Assembly: GCA_900169235.1 (NCBI GenBank) | Contig: FWCC01000124.1 | Span: forward strand, 186,001 to 250,000 | Direction: 5' to 3' | DNA: 64,000 bases | Origin: Zarea fungicola | Taxonomy: Eukaryota; Ascomycota; Sordariomycetes; Hypocreales; Cordycipitaceae | Shown: one piece after another, positions 33,501-44,700 of the stretch | Numbering within the stretch: position 1 is the first letter of the stretch | How the letters are laid out: each line of letters begins with the position of its first letter | Made by a program: the position numbers and the translations under genes | Notes under the pieces: model-generated | The model's database searches: none | What the model was told of the DNA's origin: nothing | The model's input: only the letters and a program-made list of their open reading frames with translations

Positions 33501-35278
33501 CACGACAAGCTCAGCTAGTTGGCTGTTTTAGCTAACAGTGACCGCATGTTATTGATATTGCCTGTCGGCACAACAACTCCGTCTCCCGTCAATTTCCTTC
33601 CGAGCTATGGAAGTGTCACTATCACTCACAGGCATACCGGCAAGAAGAGCAAACGCCGAACGGCCATGGCATGTATGTGAGCATTTGATGGCCATGGGAC
33701 CAGGAAAACCCGCAAGCTCATGGCGAAACTTTCTGAAGCCTACTAGGCCCTGATCTTGATCAAATGCTCTTCTCCAAATGCACGTCACCAGCCGACTACT
33801 CGATGGTGGAAGTGGCCGTTGAGTAGCGGCGGCTTCCTCTGTAGGTGTGCCTCAACTTGGACGAAAGGGACAGTGATGCAACACGAAAATCAAGCCAAGG
33901 CCGCAGCAGCCTTCCTGAGATGGTGTGTTGAGCAACTCTTCCTCATTCTCTCTTTGGCCGTTTGTCTTGCCCATCGACTCAACCCCGCAGAACTCAAAAC
34001 AGGCTTGGCCACCGTCGTGGCTGCCACCCTCCACACCACCACACCAACCCAAAGCGATAATCCAAGCCAGGTGACTGGTTAACCAGCTGGCTGCCCATCT
34101 ACACCCAAAACTAAAAGCTTGTGCCGTCCGCTGGATTTTCGTTGGCCTGCTCTCTGGGCGTTTTCCTCCGCGCCAATGTATCGCCCAAGTACTCTTTTGT
34201 AGATTGAGGGGTTGCTTCTCACCTCGACGGTGGTTCGGCATCAACCATCCCACGGCCTCTCTCTCCAAATGCGTATTCCCAAACAGCCAGCGGGCACGCG
34301 CACCTGCTTCTCCTCATCTTCCCCTCCTCTTCCCCCGTTTGCTTTGTGACTGCCCTCTATTTTTCTTTTTAGCTACATCATCTACCTGCTGGACATATTC
34401 CATTTCCGTGATTTGTTTTCTTTTTCTTTGCCATTTTCGCGCGCTCGTCGAATTCTAGAGTTCAATCTTGCGCTGAGCTTTCCCCGCGACAGACGAATTT
34501 AGAGTTTCCTACCTGTACGCCTGATAAAACGCCCTTCCTGCCGGGGCTCCGGTGACGGCTTGTTTCTCCAAATCGCATCACAACAAAAAGAATAAAAATT
34601 ACCCTGGCGAGCGAAATCTCGTCTGGTCGAGTCCAAACAGAACTTATCCTCGCGTACACACTTATACAAGGTACGTGCAACATATTGCACCTTTTTCAGC
34701 GCCCCACTGCCTCGGGTCTCGTCGCTTGTCGTTGCCCGCTGCAGCTTTGCAGCCCTCGTCACTTAACGAGCATCTGCGTCACCGAGCTTTATTATTTAAG
34801 CTGACAATACAGCTAATAACAGGTCCATTTTTTTCCACCAATACAGGCTCGACTCTATTCCACCTTTGTCAAGCTCTAATAATCGATAATTCTGTTTGGT
34901 AAGTGTTATCGTATTGCATGGTCGACCCGCTACTATTCCCTGCTCCGATGGCTGCCGTAAAGCGGATCCCCGTCAGGAACCCACCCTACTGCACTCACTA
35001 TGAGTTTTGGCCAGAGCGGATATTCTTAGAACCGCATCACGGGCGGCGTCCGGGACTCCTCCGTCATCGCTCTATCTGCCGCAGCCGTAACCGTTTTGAC
35101 GGCCAGTGGCGGCTTGTTGGGCGCGCAGGGGGACGGGAACCATGTTGCCAGAAGCTCACCATGTTCCGGTCTGATCCGGCCGGTTGCTATGTCAATCTTC
35201 ATATACAATTCTCACAATGCCCAGTCACAATTCTACATTTCTTTTACCAAACTATAAGTGGCTGACAAGAAAACGAAA
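30516..35278. other. 4.8 kb gap without recognisable gene
   Basis: I find no open frame or spliceable set of frames here that resembles a protein family. The content by position is as follows. A T run lies at about 30653-30664. A perfect 14-bp inverted repeat lies at 31296-31332. At about 32990-33120 there is a GC-rich stretch of CCCAG/GGCCC words. A pyrimidine-rich stretch at about 34290-34450 is followed by a probable leader of the carrier gene, with a possible 5' UTR intron from GTAAGT at 34899 to TATAAG at about 35258. No transposon ends, tRNA or rRNA could be identified. Confidence 0.4.
31296..31332. repeat. Perfect 14-bp inverted repeat with 9-base loop
   Basis: The arms TATTCCGTCTTAAG (31296-31309) and CTTAAGACGGAATA (31319-31332) are exact reverse complements, separated by ACCGCAGCG. 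It stands in a region without genes. Confidence 0.9.
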
Positions 35279-36392
35279 ATGCAGGCTGAAACTCAACAGA
35301 AATTCTCGTCCCAATCAAGCCCTCAGGCAGAAGCAAGTCTCACAATGACTACCGGACCTTTGAAGCAAGCGGCCGAGTCCGCTCGAGCGAGGACCTCTGA
35401 GATTATGAAGAGTGATACTGCGGCTCGAATCTCAAACTTCATCCACACCCCTTACATGGTCGCTGCTCTTCCATTTATTAATGGTGGTGTTGCCGGTATG
35501 GTGGCCACCACAGTCGTCCAGCCCGTCGACATGGTCAAGGTCCGCATCCAGCTCGCTGGCGAAGGCAGTGCGTCTGGACCAAAGCCAAGCCCAATTGCTG
35601 TTGCCCGTCAAATTGTGGCAAGTGGCAAGTTTGCCGACTTATACACGGGTCTGTCCGCCGGTCTTCTGCGACAGGCTGTTTACACCACGGCTCGCTTGGG
35701 TTTCTTCGATACTTTTATGGGCCGCCTCGGGGCTCGCGCCAAAGCTGATGGGCGCAGCGTCGGATTCAAGGAACGTGCAACGGCCGGTCTCACTGCTGGT
35801 GGTCTGGCCGCCATGATTGGCAACCCGGCTGATCTTGCTCTCATCCGTATGCAAAGTGACGGCTTGAAGCCCCTCGCCGAGCGCAAGAACTACAAATCAG
35901 TCATCGATGCCCTTACATCCATTGCCAAGAGTGAAGGTGTCGGCGCCCTCTGGGCTGGCGCTGCTCCAACCGTGGCCCGCGCCATGGCTCTCAACTTTGG
36001 TCAGCTTGCTTTTTTCAGTGAGGCCAAGGCTCAGTTGAAGCAAAACACCGACCTCTCCCCTCGTGTACAAACACTCACAGCCAGTGCCACTGCTGGATTC
36101 TTTGCTTCCTTCTTCAGTCTACCGTTTGACTTTGTCAAGACGAGATTGCAGAAGCAGCAAAAGGGTCCCGATGGCAAGCTACCATACAAGAGCATGGCCG
36201 ACTGCTTCACCAAGGTGGCCAAGCAAGAAGGCCTTTTGCGGTTCTACCGTGGCTTCGGTACTTACTATGTCCGCATTGCACCCCATGCGTAAGTTTCACC
36301 CGTACAGAACTGCCCACGACATGATTTCTAACATCAGACTCAGGATGGTAACCTTGATTGTTGCCGACTATCTTGGATGGTTGACTAAATAA
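35279..36392 (+). CDS. Mitochondrial 2-oxoglutarate/malate carrier (SLC25 family)
   Basis: Two exons, 35279-36288 and 36344-36392, with a 55-nt intron give 352 residues from the ATG at 35279, or 330 from the ATG at 35345 (ACAATGAC, a better context). Three carrier repeats with their signatures are visible: VVQPVDMVKVRIQ, a modified second signature GNPADLALIRMQSD, and LPFDFVKTRLQ, each followed by the aromatic/Gly motif (YTGLSAGLLRQAVYTTARLG, LWAGAAPTVARAMALN, FYRGFGTYYVRIAPHA). The TARLG and ALIRMQSDG features match the oxoglutarate carrier rather than the dicarboxylate or ATP carriers. It exchanges 2-oxoglutarate for malate across the inner membrane. The start could also be altered by an upstream intron, so the N-terminal 22 residues are uncertain. 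Confidence 0.9.
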
Positions 36393-36874
36393 TTGGTTGT
36401 ATGCCTGTCCTTCCATGAATTCTTCCCTTTGTCGACTTTCCTTTGTTGGTATTTTGGTTGGGTGTTTTGCTCTGCTTTTGCGACTTTATTCTGAACGCCG
36501 ATCTGGCACCGGTACAAGCACCGTTGTAAACGAATGTGCTATTCGCGCTAGTCCATGTAGCGTCATTGAACTAGATAGTTTTTGATGATGATAACTTCAA
36601 TTTACTTTCCCACGGGACTGCAAATATTGCTGAGCAATCACTTCTCTTAATTACGGGTGTAGGGTACGGAGTACGTAGCACAGGAGGTTAAATTGAGGAG
36701 CCGAAGTAAAGCGGCTCCACGTGATTCCGCGCCAAACCTCGCGCGCTATGACGCCACTGGAGGAGCGCTGCACCGTGAATAGCTCCATAGGTTGCGTTTT
36801 AGACAGCCGCAAAAACTTGCGCCCCGTAATTGGCAGCTGACTTATGGCCTTCTGGACGAAACAAACATGTAGAC
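36393..36874. promoter_or_regulatory. Intergenic, 482 bp, upstream of RAD4
   Basis: This is the 3' flank of the carrier gene and the promoter side of the Rad4 gene, both on the plus strand. No motif can be assigned with confidence. Confidence 0.4.
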
Positions 36875-39514
36875 ATGGTCGGAACAAAGCGTCGATCGAA
36901 TAGAATCAGTGGCAAAGGAAGCAGCAATGCTCCTCCCGCCGCCAGCCGGGGCGGCCCAAGCATATATCTGGACATGCTCGCCGAGGCCGGTGTTGAAGGA
37001 TTCGGGTCTCGAGAGAACATCACGGCCGCTGATGAGCGTCCCATAAAGCGGCGTCGACCGGGCGAGCGAACGCAGCCCACTTCAAGCGAACCAGAAGCAA
37101 AGAATCAACATGATGTTAACGGAAAAGCTGCGGCTGGCGCCGCCCAAGAAGAGACGTCCGACCACGACGATGACGATGCTGAATTTCTTGACGTACCGTT
37201 GCCTCCTGCACAGGTGCAGACCATGGAAAAGGATTCAGACGATGATAGCGACGACGATGATGAAGACGATGATTTGATATTTGAAGACGTCAATCTCAAC
37301 GGAGCACTGGAGAGGAATAAAGACATTGGCGCGTCTTCCTCCTCGACGGACCCGAAGGAGCTAGAACTCAACCTCACGGCACAGAAAGCCGCCATAACAC
37401 CATCGAAGCGAAATGCCGCCGATCGACGGAAGCCCATAACAAGAGAAGAGCGAGAGCGCCGCCTTGATGTGCACAAGATGCATTTGCTGTGCCTCGTCTC
37501 TCACGCTGCGCGGCGTAACCACTGGTGCAACGATGCGCTGGTGCAAGACGCGCTGCGACCACACCTCACGGCTAAGACGGCCGATTATCTCACACCAGAA
37601 GGCCATCTTCCGCAGTTTGGCCAGGCCGAGAGCCTCCGAACAGGGCTGAAGCAAGCCGCCGATATGTGGCGTACCAAGTTTGAGGTTACGGAGCGCGGTC
37701 TCCGGCGCGCGCGCTGGGCCGAGGACACCGAGGAGCTGGCGCGGTACCAGCTGCCGGACATGCTGGAGACGTGCGCGGACCGGTCTGACTTTCGACACGC
37801 CGCGGCGACGCTGCAGGGTTCAAGAGACGTAGGCGCGCAGCTGTACTGCGCGCTGCTCCGAAGCGTGGGTGTCCAGGCCCGGCTCGTGTGCTCGCTGCAG
37901 CCGCTGGCGTTTGGGAACAGTGCCCCGACGCTTCCAAAGGTGGCTCCCGCCGCGGCCAAGGGCAAGACGCCGACAAGGATGCAGCGCGCGGAGGAGATGA
38001 GGGCGCAGATAGCGCAGTACAAGGACATGGCGGCGGCACCACATCCCAGTCCTACTACGGCGGCTGTGCCGAGCGCGTCCACAGCGCGTCGGCGACTGGG
38101 CCACCCAAACGCTGCCAGCCACAGGTTTGAGCCGGCGGCACCGCCGCCGTCGCCCGCGAAGCCTGCCAAATCCTTTGCGGCGCCGGTGCGGCTGCGCGAG
38201 TCGGCACATCCTGTCTACTGGGTCGAGGTGCTCGACACGGGCCACCAAAAGTGGCAGCCGGCCGACCCCGTCGTCACGCACACGTTTTGGAAGCCCAGGG
38301 CGCTGGAGCCGCCGATCACGGACAAGGAGAACTGCATGAGCTACGTGGTGGCCTTTGACGAGGACGGCACGGCACGCGACGTCACGGTCCGCTATGCAAA
38401 GGCGTACGCGGCCAAGACGCGGCGCATGCGGGTTGACGGCGGGACATCCACCACCACCGCTGCTGACTGGTGGCGGAAGGCGATGCGGCCGTTTACGAGG
38501 CGGCAGAGGACGGACCTGGATCAGATTGAGGACGCTGAGCTGGCGGGCGTCGAGGCGCGCGAGCCCATGCCGCGCAACGTGCAGGACTTCAAGAACCACC
38601 CCGTGTTTGCGCTGCCGCGGCACCTGCGCCGACACGAGGTTCTCGCGCCCACAGCGACGCCGTCGGGCACGGTGAGCTCGGGGAACAAGGGCCCGCTGGA
38701 GAAGATTTACCGGCGCCGCGACGTGCGCATTGCGCGGAGCGCGGATAAGTGGTTTCGCATGGGGCGGGTGGTGCGGCCCATGGAGATTCCCGCGAAATGG
38801 CTTCCCAAGATCAAACGAGCGAAGGCACCACCCAGACATGGGAGATTTAGCAATCACGATGACGATGATGGCTACGACAGGCGGCGGCACACCGCGGAAG
38901 AGGAGGCAGAGGATGCGGCTGGTGTGCCCATTTACACGGAAGACCAGACGGAGCTGTATGTGCCGGCGCCCGTGCGCAACGGCAAGGTACCAAGGAACAA
39001 GTTTGGCAATGTGGAGGTCTACGTGCCCAGCATGATTCCTCGTGGCGGCGTGCACATTGCGCATGATCTCGCGGCCCAGGCGTCCAAGGTGCTAGGCGTG
39101 GACTATGCGCCTGCGCTGACGGGGTTTCAGTTCCAAGGGCGCCAGGGCACGGCGGTGCTGAAGGGCGTGGTGGTGGCGGCCGAGTATGAGGCTGGCGTAT
39201 GGGCGGTGATTGCCGGCTTGGAGGATGTCGAGCAGGAGCGGGAGGAAGAGGCACGGGCGCTGGTTGCGCTGAAGCTTTGGAGGCGGTTGCTGATGGGCCT
39301 ACGGATTCGTGAAAGGATATGGAGCGGTGTAGATGAGGGGGAGAGAAGGGCAGCAGAGGAAGAGGCGGACCGGGTGTTGGAGGAAGCGGATGCTGTTGAA
39401 GGGGATGGAGATGGGGAGGAGGATGCTGGAGAGAGTGATGCCACGGAAGAGTTTGACATGATTGTGGATGGGGATGATGCAGCAGAATATGGAGGTGGGT
39501 TTTTGGTGGATTGA
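36875..39514 (+). CDS. RAD4: Rad4/XPC DNA damage recognition protein
   Basis: Uninterrupted frame of 879 residues from ATG 36875; the frame is open 15 codons upstream but without ATG. Residues 85-145 hold acidic tracts. From about 200 the transglutaminase-like domain begins (VHKMHLLCLVSHAARRN, then GAQLYCALLRSVGVQARLVC and HPVYWVEVLD). The beta-hairpin domains follow: BHD1 at about 567-592 (MPRNVQDFKNHPVFALPRHL), BHD2 with IYRRRDV, and BHD3 at about 705-730 (VPRNKFGNVEVYVPSMIPRG), the most diagnostic element. The protein starts global genome nucleotide excision repair with Rad23. The GC content is higher than in the neighbours, and a 414-codon open frame on the opposite strand is a by-product of that. 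Confidence 0.96.
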   Translation: MVGTKRRSNRISGKGSSNAPPAASRGGPSIYLDMLAEAGVEGFGSRENITAADERPIKRRRPGERTQPTSSEPEAKNQHDVNGKAAAGAAQEETSDHDDDDAEFLDVPLPPAQVQTMEKDSDDDSDDDDEDDDLIFEDVNLNGALERNKDIGASSSSTDPKELELNLTAQKAAITPSKRNAADRRKPITREERERRLDVHKMHLLCLVSHAARRNHWCNDALVQDALRPHLTAKTADYLTPEGHLPQFGQAESLRTGLKQAADMWRTKFEVTERGLRRARWAEDTEELARYQLPDMLETCADRSDFRHAAATLQGSRDVGAQLYCALLRSVGVQARLVCSLQPLAFGNSAPTLPKVAPAAAKGKTPTRMQRAEEMRAQIAQYKDMAAAPHPSPTTAAVPSASTARRRLGHPNAASHRFEPAAPPPSPAKPAKSFAAPVRLRESAHPVYWVEVLDTGHQKWQPADPVVTHTFWKPRALEPPITDKENCMSYVVAFDEDGTARDVTVRYAKAYAAKTRRMRVDGGTSTTTAADWWRKAMRPFTRRQRTDLDQIEDAELAGVEAREPMPRNVQDFKNHPVFALPRHLRRHEVLAPTATPSGTVSSGNKGPLEKIYRRRDVRIARSADKWFRMGRVVRPMEIPAKWLPKIKRAKAPPRHGRFSNHDDDDGYDRRRHTAEEEAEDAAGVPIYTEDQTELYVPAPVRNGKVPRNKFGNVEVYVPSMIPRGGVHIAHDLAAQASKVLGVDYAPALTGFQFQGRQGTAVLKGVVVAAEYEAGVWAVIAGLEDVEQEREEEARALVALKLWRRLLMGLRIRERIWSGVDEGERRAAEEEADRVLEEADAVEGDGDGEEDAGESDATEEFDMIVDGDDAAEYGGGFLVD

Positions 39515-41734
39515 GATTTTGAAGATTAAGAGGTTTCTTATTGGATTCTTTAAGCGATTTTGGAGAGTATCATGCACACTAGGCTTTGAAGATGATGGTG
39601 ATGATGATAACTCGGCTTTGCACAAGGCATGCAAGTGTATTACCTATAAAGGAAGTGTTCCCTGTAAAGGCAAGTAGTTTTCTTATTAGCAGCCAGTAGG
39701 ATACTGGTACAGATGGAAGGATACTTGCTACCAGCTTCGTTAACCAAAAGTATTCATGCTCGTTGCGGTACGTAGTATTGCGCTCAACTAAGCTGCGGCC
39801 CTACATGATTTCTCTAAGCAATCATTTGTTAAAAAGGGATATGTATTGGCTAGAGTTGCAAGATTGGCTACAGCTCCTGAATGTGGCGGCTTGTAAGGCT
39901 TGCAGCCTTTGCCGACGTACTGGTAATACAGGGGCATATGCAAATGCGCAACGTGGGCTGAGGAGGGCACTCGAACTCGCGTATTCGATCTGAATGGTAC
40001 AGTATTTGTATCCAGCATCCAAGAGAAATATACAAGCTCACCAGAAGAAAGAACAGCCAATAAACGATTGCCCAAAACGAGTTGAGGATCTGCTGGGGAG
40101 CTTGGCGCCTGGTGGCTCGGTGGTCGGTGGTCGGGAAGTTGGTTTAGCCCGAAGTTTCTTAGGCGGTCGCGCCGCTTCTCCACTCTGCCCAGAGTGGCTG
40201 TGTGTATTTATCCTGAGCTTATTTCCGCTTTTTCAATTTTACTTTGGTGTAAACGTTCTGTTTGCTGGATATACATTCCTTGTTTATAAATCTGTCTTCT
40301 ATTGTGTCGATATGTGGATCGAATGTCCCAGAAAATATGCAAGACCCATGAAGTGAGGATCTACGAACCCCTGTTAGTGTCTTTTGTAGAGACAAACGCA
40401 GTCTGAGTTTGTCATTGTTGTGTTGACGTCTGTTCAAGACAGTCTTCATTCCAAATAGAGTTAGTTTTAAATGCTGTCAAACGACCACTCGCCCGGGTGA
40501 AGAGACCATGCATACCCAGTTTTAGAAGCCGCGCAAGATTGGGACCGTTTCATGCTCGTTGCTCGGAATTGGCTAGCATCAGCAACTACCTCATTTACAA
40601 AGACGCAGCCCCCTTTGTGTCGCGTGACGGCATATTTCCATGCTGGACAGACGGAAAGGATTGCGTATGCGCTACACAGCCAAGCCAGACTGAGCCTCCT
40701 TTTTGACGAAATTTTCTTGGATATTTATTTTAGCATCAGGTGTGATGACAATACGGAGGATGGCATGCAAGACGAGGCAATAAAGGCTGCCAAGCCAGCA
40801 CCATAGCGGGTCTGCCAAGGGCGCTGAATGCCCTCTAAAATAAGGAGCTTCAGTGCTCAATCAGGCAGCCCGTACGGGCCATTTCAGCCCGCAAAGCCTC
40901 ATTCTAGTTGCGTCATCACGTACCTAACTTCTAGGGTCTTTTTGAGCCTTTGTTTGTGTCTGGGGGCGCGCCCGGTGGAGGTGCAACTGCGGGCAAATAA
41001 TAATTACCGTACAGGAAAGAAAAGGCAGCCATGATATTTTTTTTCCTTCTCATGGCTCTGCGTGCCACCCAACTTGGGCAGTGCATCTATTTTCCTCTCT
41101 CCTTTTTAATTGTTGTTTCTTTCCCTTGCTGCGTCTCACAGACTATGCTGTACTGAGCCGACATTGTTTGACATTCAGAAACAAAACGCCTGGTCACATC
41201 ACATCCGGCGGCCCGTCCCCTGCAGCAGCGCCGCCACAAGAACAGCAGACAAACGCACAAAGGTACAACGCTCAATGCACAGCCTGCCTGCGGACATTAT
41301 TACGCCGTACCGTGCCCGCCCATACCATTTCTGTCCCCGAATTACACCGCTGCAGCAACTCTAATTTGGAATCTATCCATCTTTGCGTCTCGCCGCCATA
41401 ACTAGTCTCTCATTTTAGCTCACAAGCCTTACTGTTTCTCTCTCGTTCTTGCCTCTCTTTTCGCTGGATTATCCTGGTTCTGAGCAACCAACACGGTGCT
41501 CTTCGTCCTATGCTACCACTTCAGTCTTGCTAAAAAGAAAAAGCAGCCAAACGCCACTCCGCAAATCGTTCATGCTAATCGGACAAGCGCACGCCCACTG
41601 TCTCATACGGATGCTCGACGAAACTTGACTGCACCTCTGCGAGATTCACCTCTGCGAGCTTCACTTCTTTCCTCTAGCCGATCCAGATCCTCTGCCGCCG
41701 CCGCCTGTTGGCGTGCGCAAAGCATCTGGCAACC
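39515..41734. other. 2.2 kb intergenic region and ABC transporter leader
   Basis: No gene is recognised between RAD4 and the ABC transporter. The last 650 bp (about 41080-41734) are C/T-rich with few A/G runs and look like the promoter and leader of the transporter. The remainder has short open frames only. A GAGTTCGAGT word on the minus strand at about 39970 resembles a tRNA T-loop, but its stem does not pair. Confidence 0.4.
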
Positions 41735-44700
41735 ATGGCTCTCATCCGGCAAACATGGACGCTGATGCGTAAAAACTTCCGCAGCCTAATATTTAGGCAT
41801 TTTACCATCATCTTCGTCATGGCCTTCATCGTACCAGTCATCCTCTCCCTCTTCTTCAGCTTTGCCCGCAATCTCTTTGTTCCTCCTGCCACGTTTGGCA
41901 TTGGCGATGCTCGAGCCCTCATGCCCATCAGCGATGCCCTCCAGCACGGCATCAACAGCGGACGCACCAAGCTGGTCCTTGTCAACAATGGCTTCACCGG
42001 CGGCAATATTGACAAAGTACTCGATGACGTGGCCAACACCGTCAAGAATGCCAATTCCCGCGTCAGCATAGTTCACGTAGAGGACGAAAGAGAAATTGTA
42101 GGCGAGTGCCGCAGCACCCTGCGTGGTGTTACCGAGTGCTTCAACGCCATCGTCTTTCGCTCGTCGCCCGACGAAGGCCACGGCGGCGTTTGGAACTACA
42201 CAATCCGAACCGACTCTGCCTTCTTTGTCGAGCCCTTCAGGATTCAGGTCGACAGAGGCGACAATGTTGCGCAGGTCTACCTCATCCCCTCTCAGCACAT
42301 GGTCGACGCATCCATCGCCAAGCTCTCGAACCCGACCCTGCAGAATCCCCTGGCCGACGTCCAGGAAAAGGCCTTTACCAGTTTGACGAGTGACGAGCGC
42401 ATCCAGAGAACCCGCGAAATATACCACCGCTCCATCATCAACTTCCTCGGCGTCGCCTTCATCACCACCATCCTTTGGATATCCTACCACTTGACCGGCT
42501 ATGTCGCAACCGAGCGCGAAACGGGCATGTCCCAGCTCATCGACGCCATGATGCCGGTCCGAAAGCCTTGGATGGCCATGATGGCCAGACTGGTCGCCCA
42601 CCACTGGTCCTTCTCTATCCTCTACGCCCCAGCCTGGATTATTGGCTCTCTTGTCATTCATTTCGGTGTCTATCGCAATACGAATGTCGTCGTTGTTCTT
42701 ATACTCCACATCTTGGCCGGCCTAGCTATTGCTTCCATGTCCGTCATGGTTGCATGCTTCTTCAACAAGGCACAGCTCAGTGGTATTACGGCCACGCTCG
42801 GCATGCTGCTGCTAGGTATTCTAGCCCAGGCACTTACAAAGCCCGGCACTGGAACCGTTGCTTTCCTCTCTGTCCTGTTCACCCCCTGCACCTACGTGTA
42901 TGCAATCATCAACATGTCTTGGTCCGAGAGGTATAACCACCCAGCGAGCCTTACTTCTAGTGCCCCTCAAGCATCCTTCCAATTGCCCGGAATTTTCTTC
43001 TGGATCATGCTCATTGTCCACATTTTTGCCTATCCCCTCATTGGAGCCGCCTTCGAGTACCGCTTCTACGGCACATCGACGAAAGGCCGCCGCGTATCGA
43101 ACAACAACGATGCTTCAATGGAGCAAGATGCTGTCCAGCTCCGTGACTTTAGCAAAATCTACCCACCAGGTGTCTTTTCTCGCTTGCTTTCCTTTGCCTC
43201 CAAAGCCCCCGCCAAACCCGTAGTTGCCGTCGATAACCTCAGCTTCAACGCCGGCCGCGGCCAAATCGTCTGTCTCTTGGGTGCCAACGGCAGTGGTAAG
43301 AGTACCACCTTGGACGCCATTGCTGGTTTGCATAGGCTAACCAGTGGTTCCATCTCCATTGATGGTTCTGGTGGTTTGGGAATCGCACCACAGAAAAACG
43401 TCCTGTGGGATGATCTTAATGTCCGAGAGCATTTGCAGATTTTCAACCGACTCAAGTCCCCCAAGAAGCCCGCCACAAAGGCCGAGCTTGATGAGTTGAT
43501 CAAAGCTATTGACCTATGGCCCAAGCGCAAGGCGCTTTCCAAGACCCTCTCTGGTGGCCAAAAGCGCAAGCTTCAGCTGGGTATGATGCTGACTGGTGGT
43601 AGTGCCGTTTGCTGCGTTGATGAAGTTAGCAGCGGCATTGATCCCCTGTCGCGCCGTAAACTCTGGGATATTCTGCTCGCCGAACGTGGAAAGCGTACCA
43701 TGATCCTCACCACACATTTCCTTGACGAAGCCGACTTGCTAGCTGACCATATTGCCATTCTCTCCAAAGGAACCCTCCGAGCCCAAGGTTCCTCTGTTGA
43801 ACTCAAGGACAGATTCGGCGGCGGATATCGTGTCAATGTGCACAAGACTGCTGCCATGAAAACCCTCCCCAGTGTCGAAGGCGTCAAGAAGAAGGATGCC
43901 TTTGACCAGGTCACCTACGTTGCTCCCTCTTCCAGTCTGGCTGCCTCTGTGATAAAGAAGCTTGAAGGTGCTCAGATTTCCGACTATCGATTCTCTGGCC
44001 CCACGATTGAGGATGTATTTCTACAACTTGCAGAGGAAATCAAGGATGAGGAAGCTTTGCGCACCAGAGACACTTTAGTCACAGAAAAAGCCCAGCCAGC
44101 AGAAAAATCTCGCGATACGGATGACGGCTCTCAAAACGATCAGCAACAACTGGGCCTAAAGCTCATGGACGGACAGCAAGTCAGCTACCTGCGTCAGGCC
44201 ATGATTCTCTTTGGCAAGCGCTTCATCATTCTCAAACGCAACTGGCCCATTTATGCACTCGCATTCTTCATCCCCATTCTCGCTGCCGGCCTGACCACTC
44301 TTTTTGTCCGCAACGAGAAGTTACGAGGCTGTGCCCCCGGAGACCAGGCTTCCGACTATGGCACAGAGGATGCATTTAGCCAAATCTTGGACTCGGATAT
44401 CGCGAATCGACTCGTATTCCTCGCTGGCCCCCGTAGTAGTATATCGCTCACCAGCCTGCTGCAGCTATTCCAACCCATCTTCCAAGGCTCCAACAGCGGC
44501 TCATCTACTGGAGGCGCCGTCTTGAGCAGCCTGAAACTTGTCGATACATTTGATGACTACAATAACTTCATTCGTGACAACCCCCGAAACGTCACAATGG
44601 GTTTCTGGCTCGGTGATGCCACGAGCAAGCCCACTTTTGCCTGGGTAGCCAACTTGTTCATTACCAGCTCTATTCTGTCCCAGCAGCTTCTCGACGTCAT

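Noticed and set aside
37820..39064. 414-codon minus-strand frame inside RAD4
   Set aside because: The protein is Arg/His/Pro-rich, without domain character, and arises from high third-position GC in RAD4.
39940..39990. GAGTTCGAGT on the minus strand, similar to a tRNA T-loop
   Set aside because: The flanking bases do not form a five-pair T-stem, and no acceptor, D or anticodon arms can be folded.
41786..42709. 307-codon minus-strand frame inside the ABC transporter gene
   Set aside because: It is antisense to the first membrane domain; the composition is that of a reversed hydrophobic protein.
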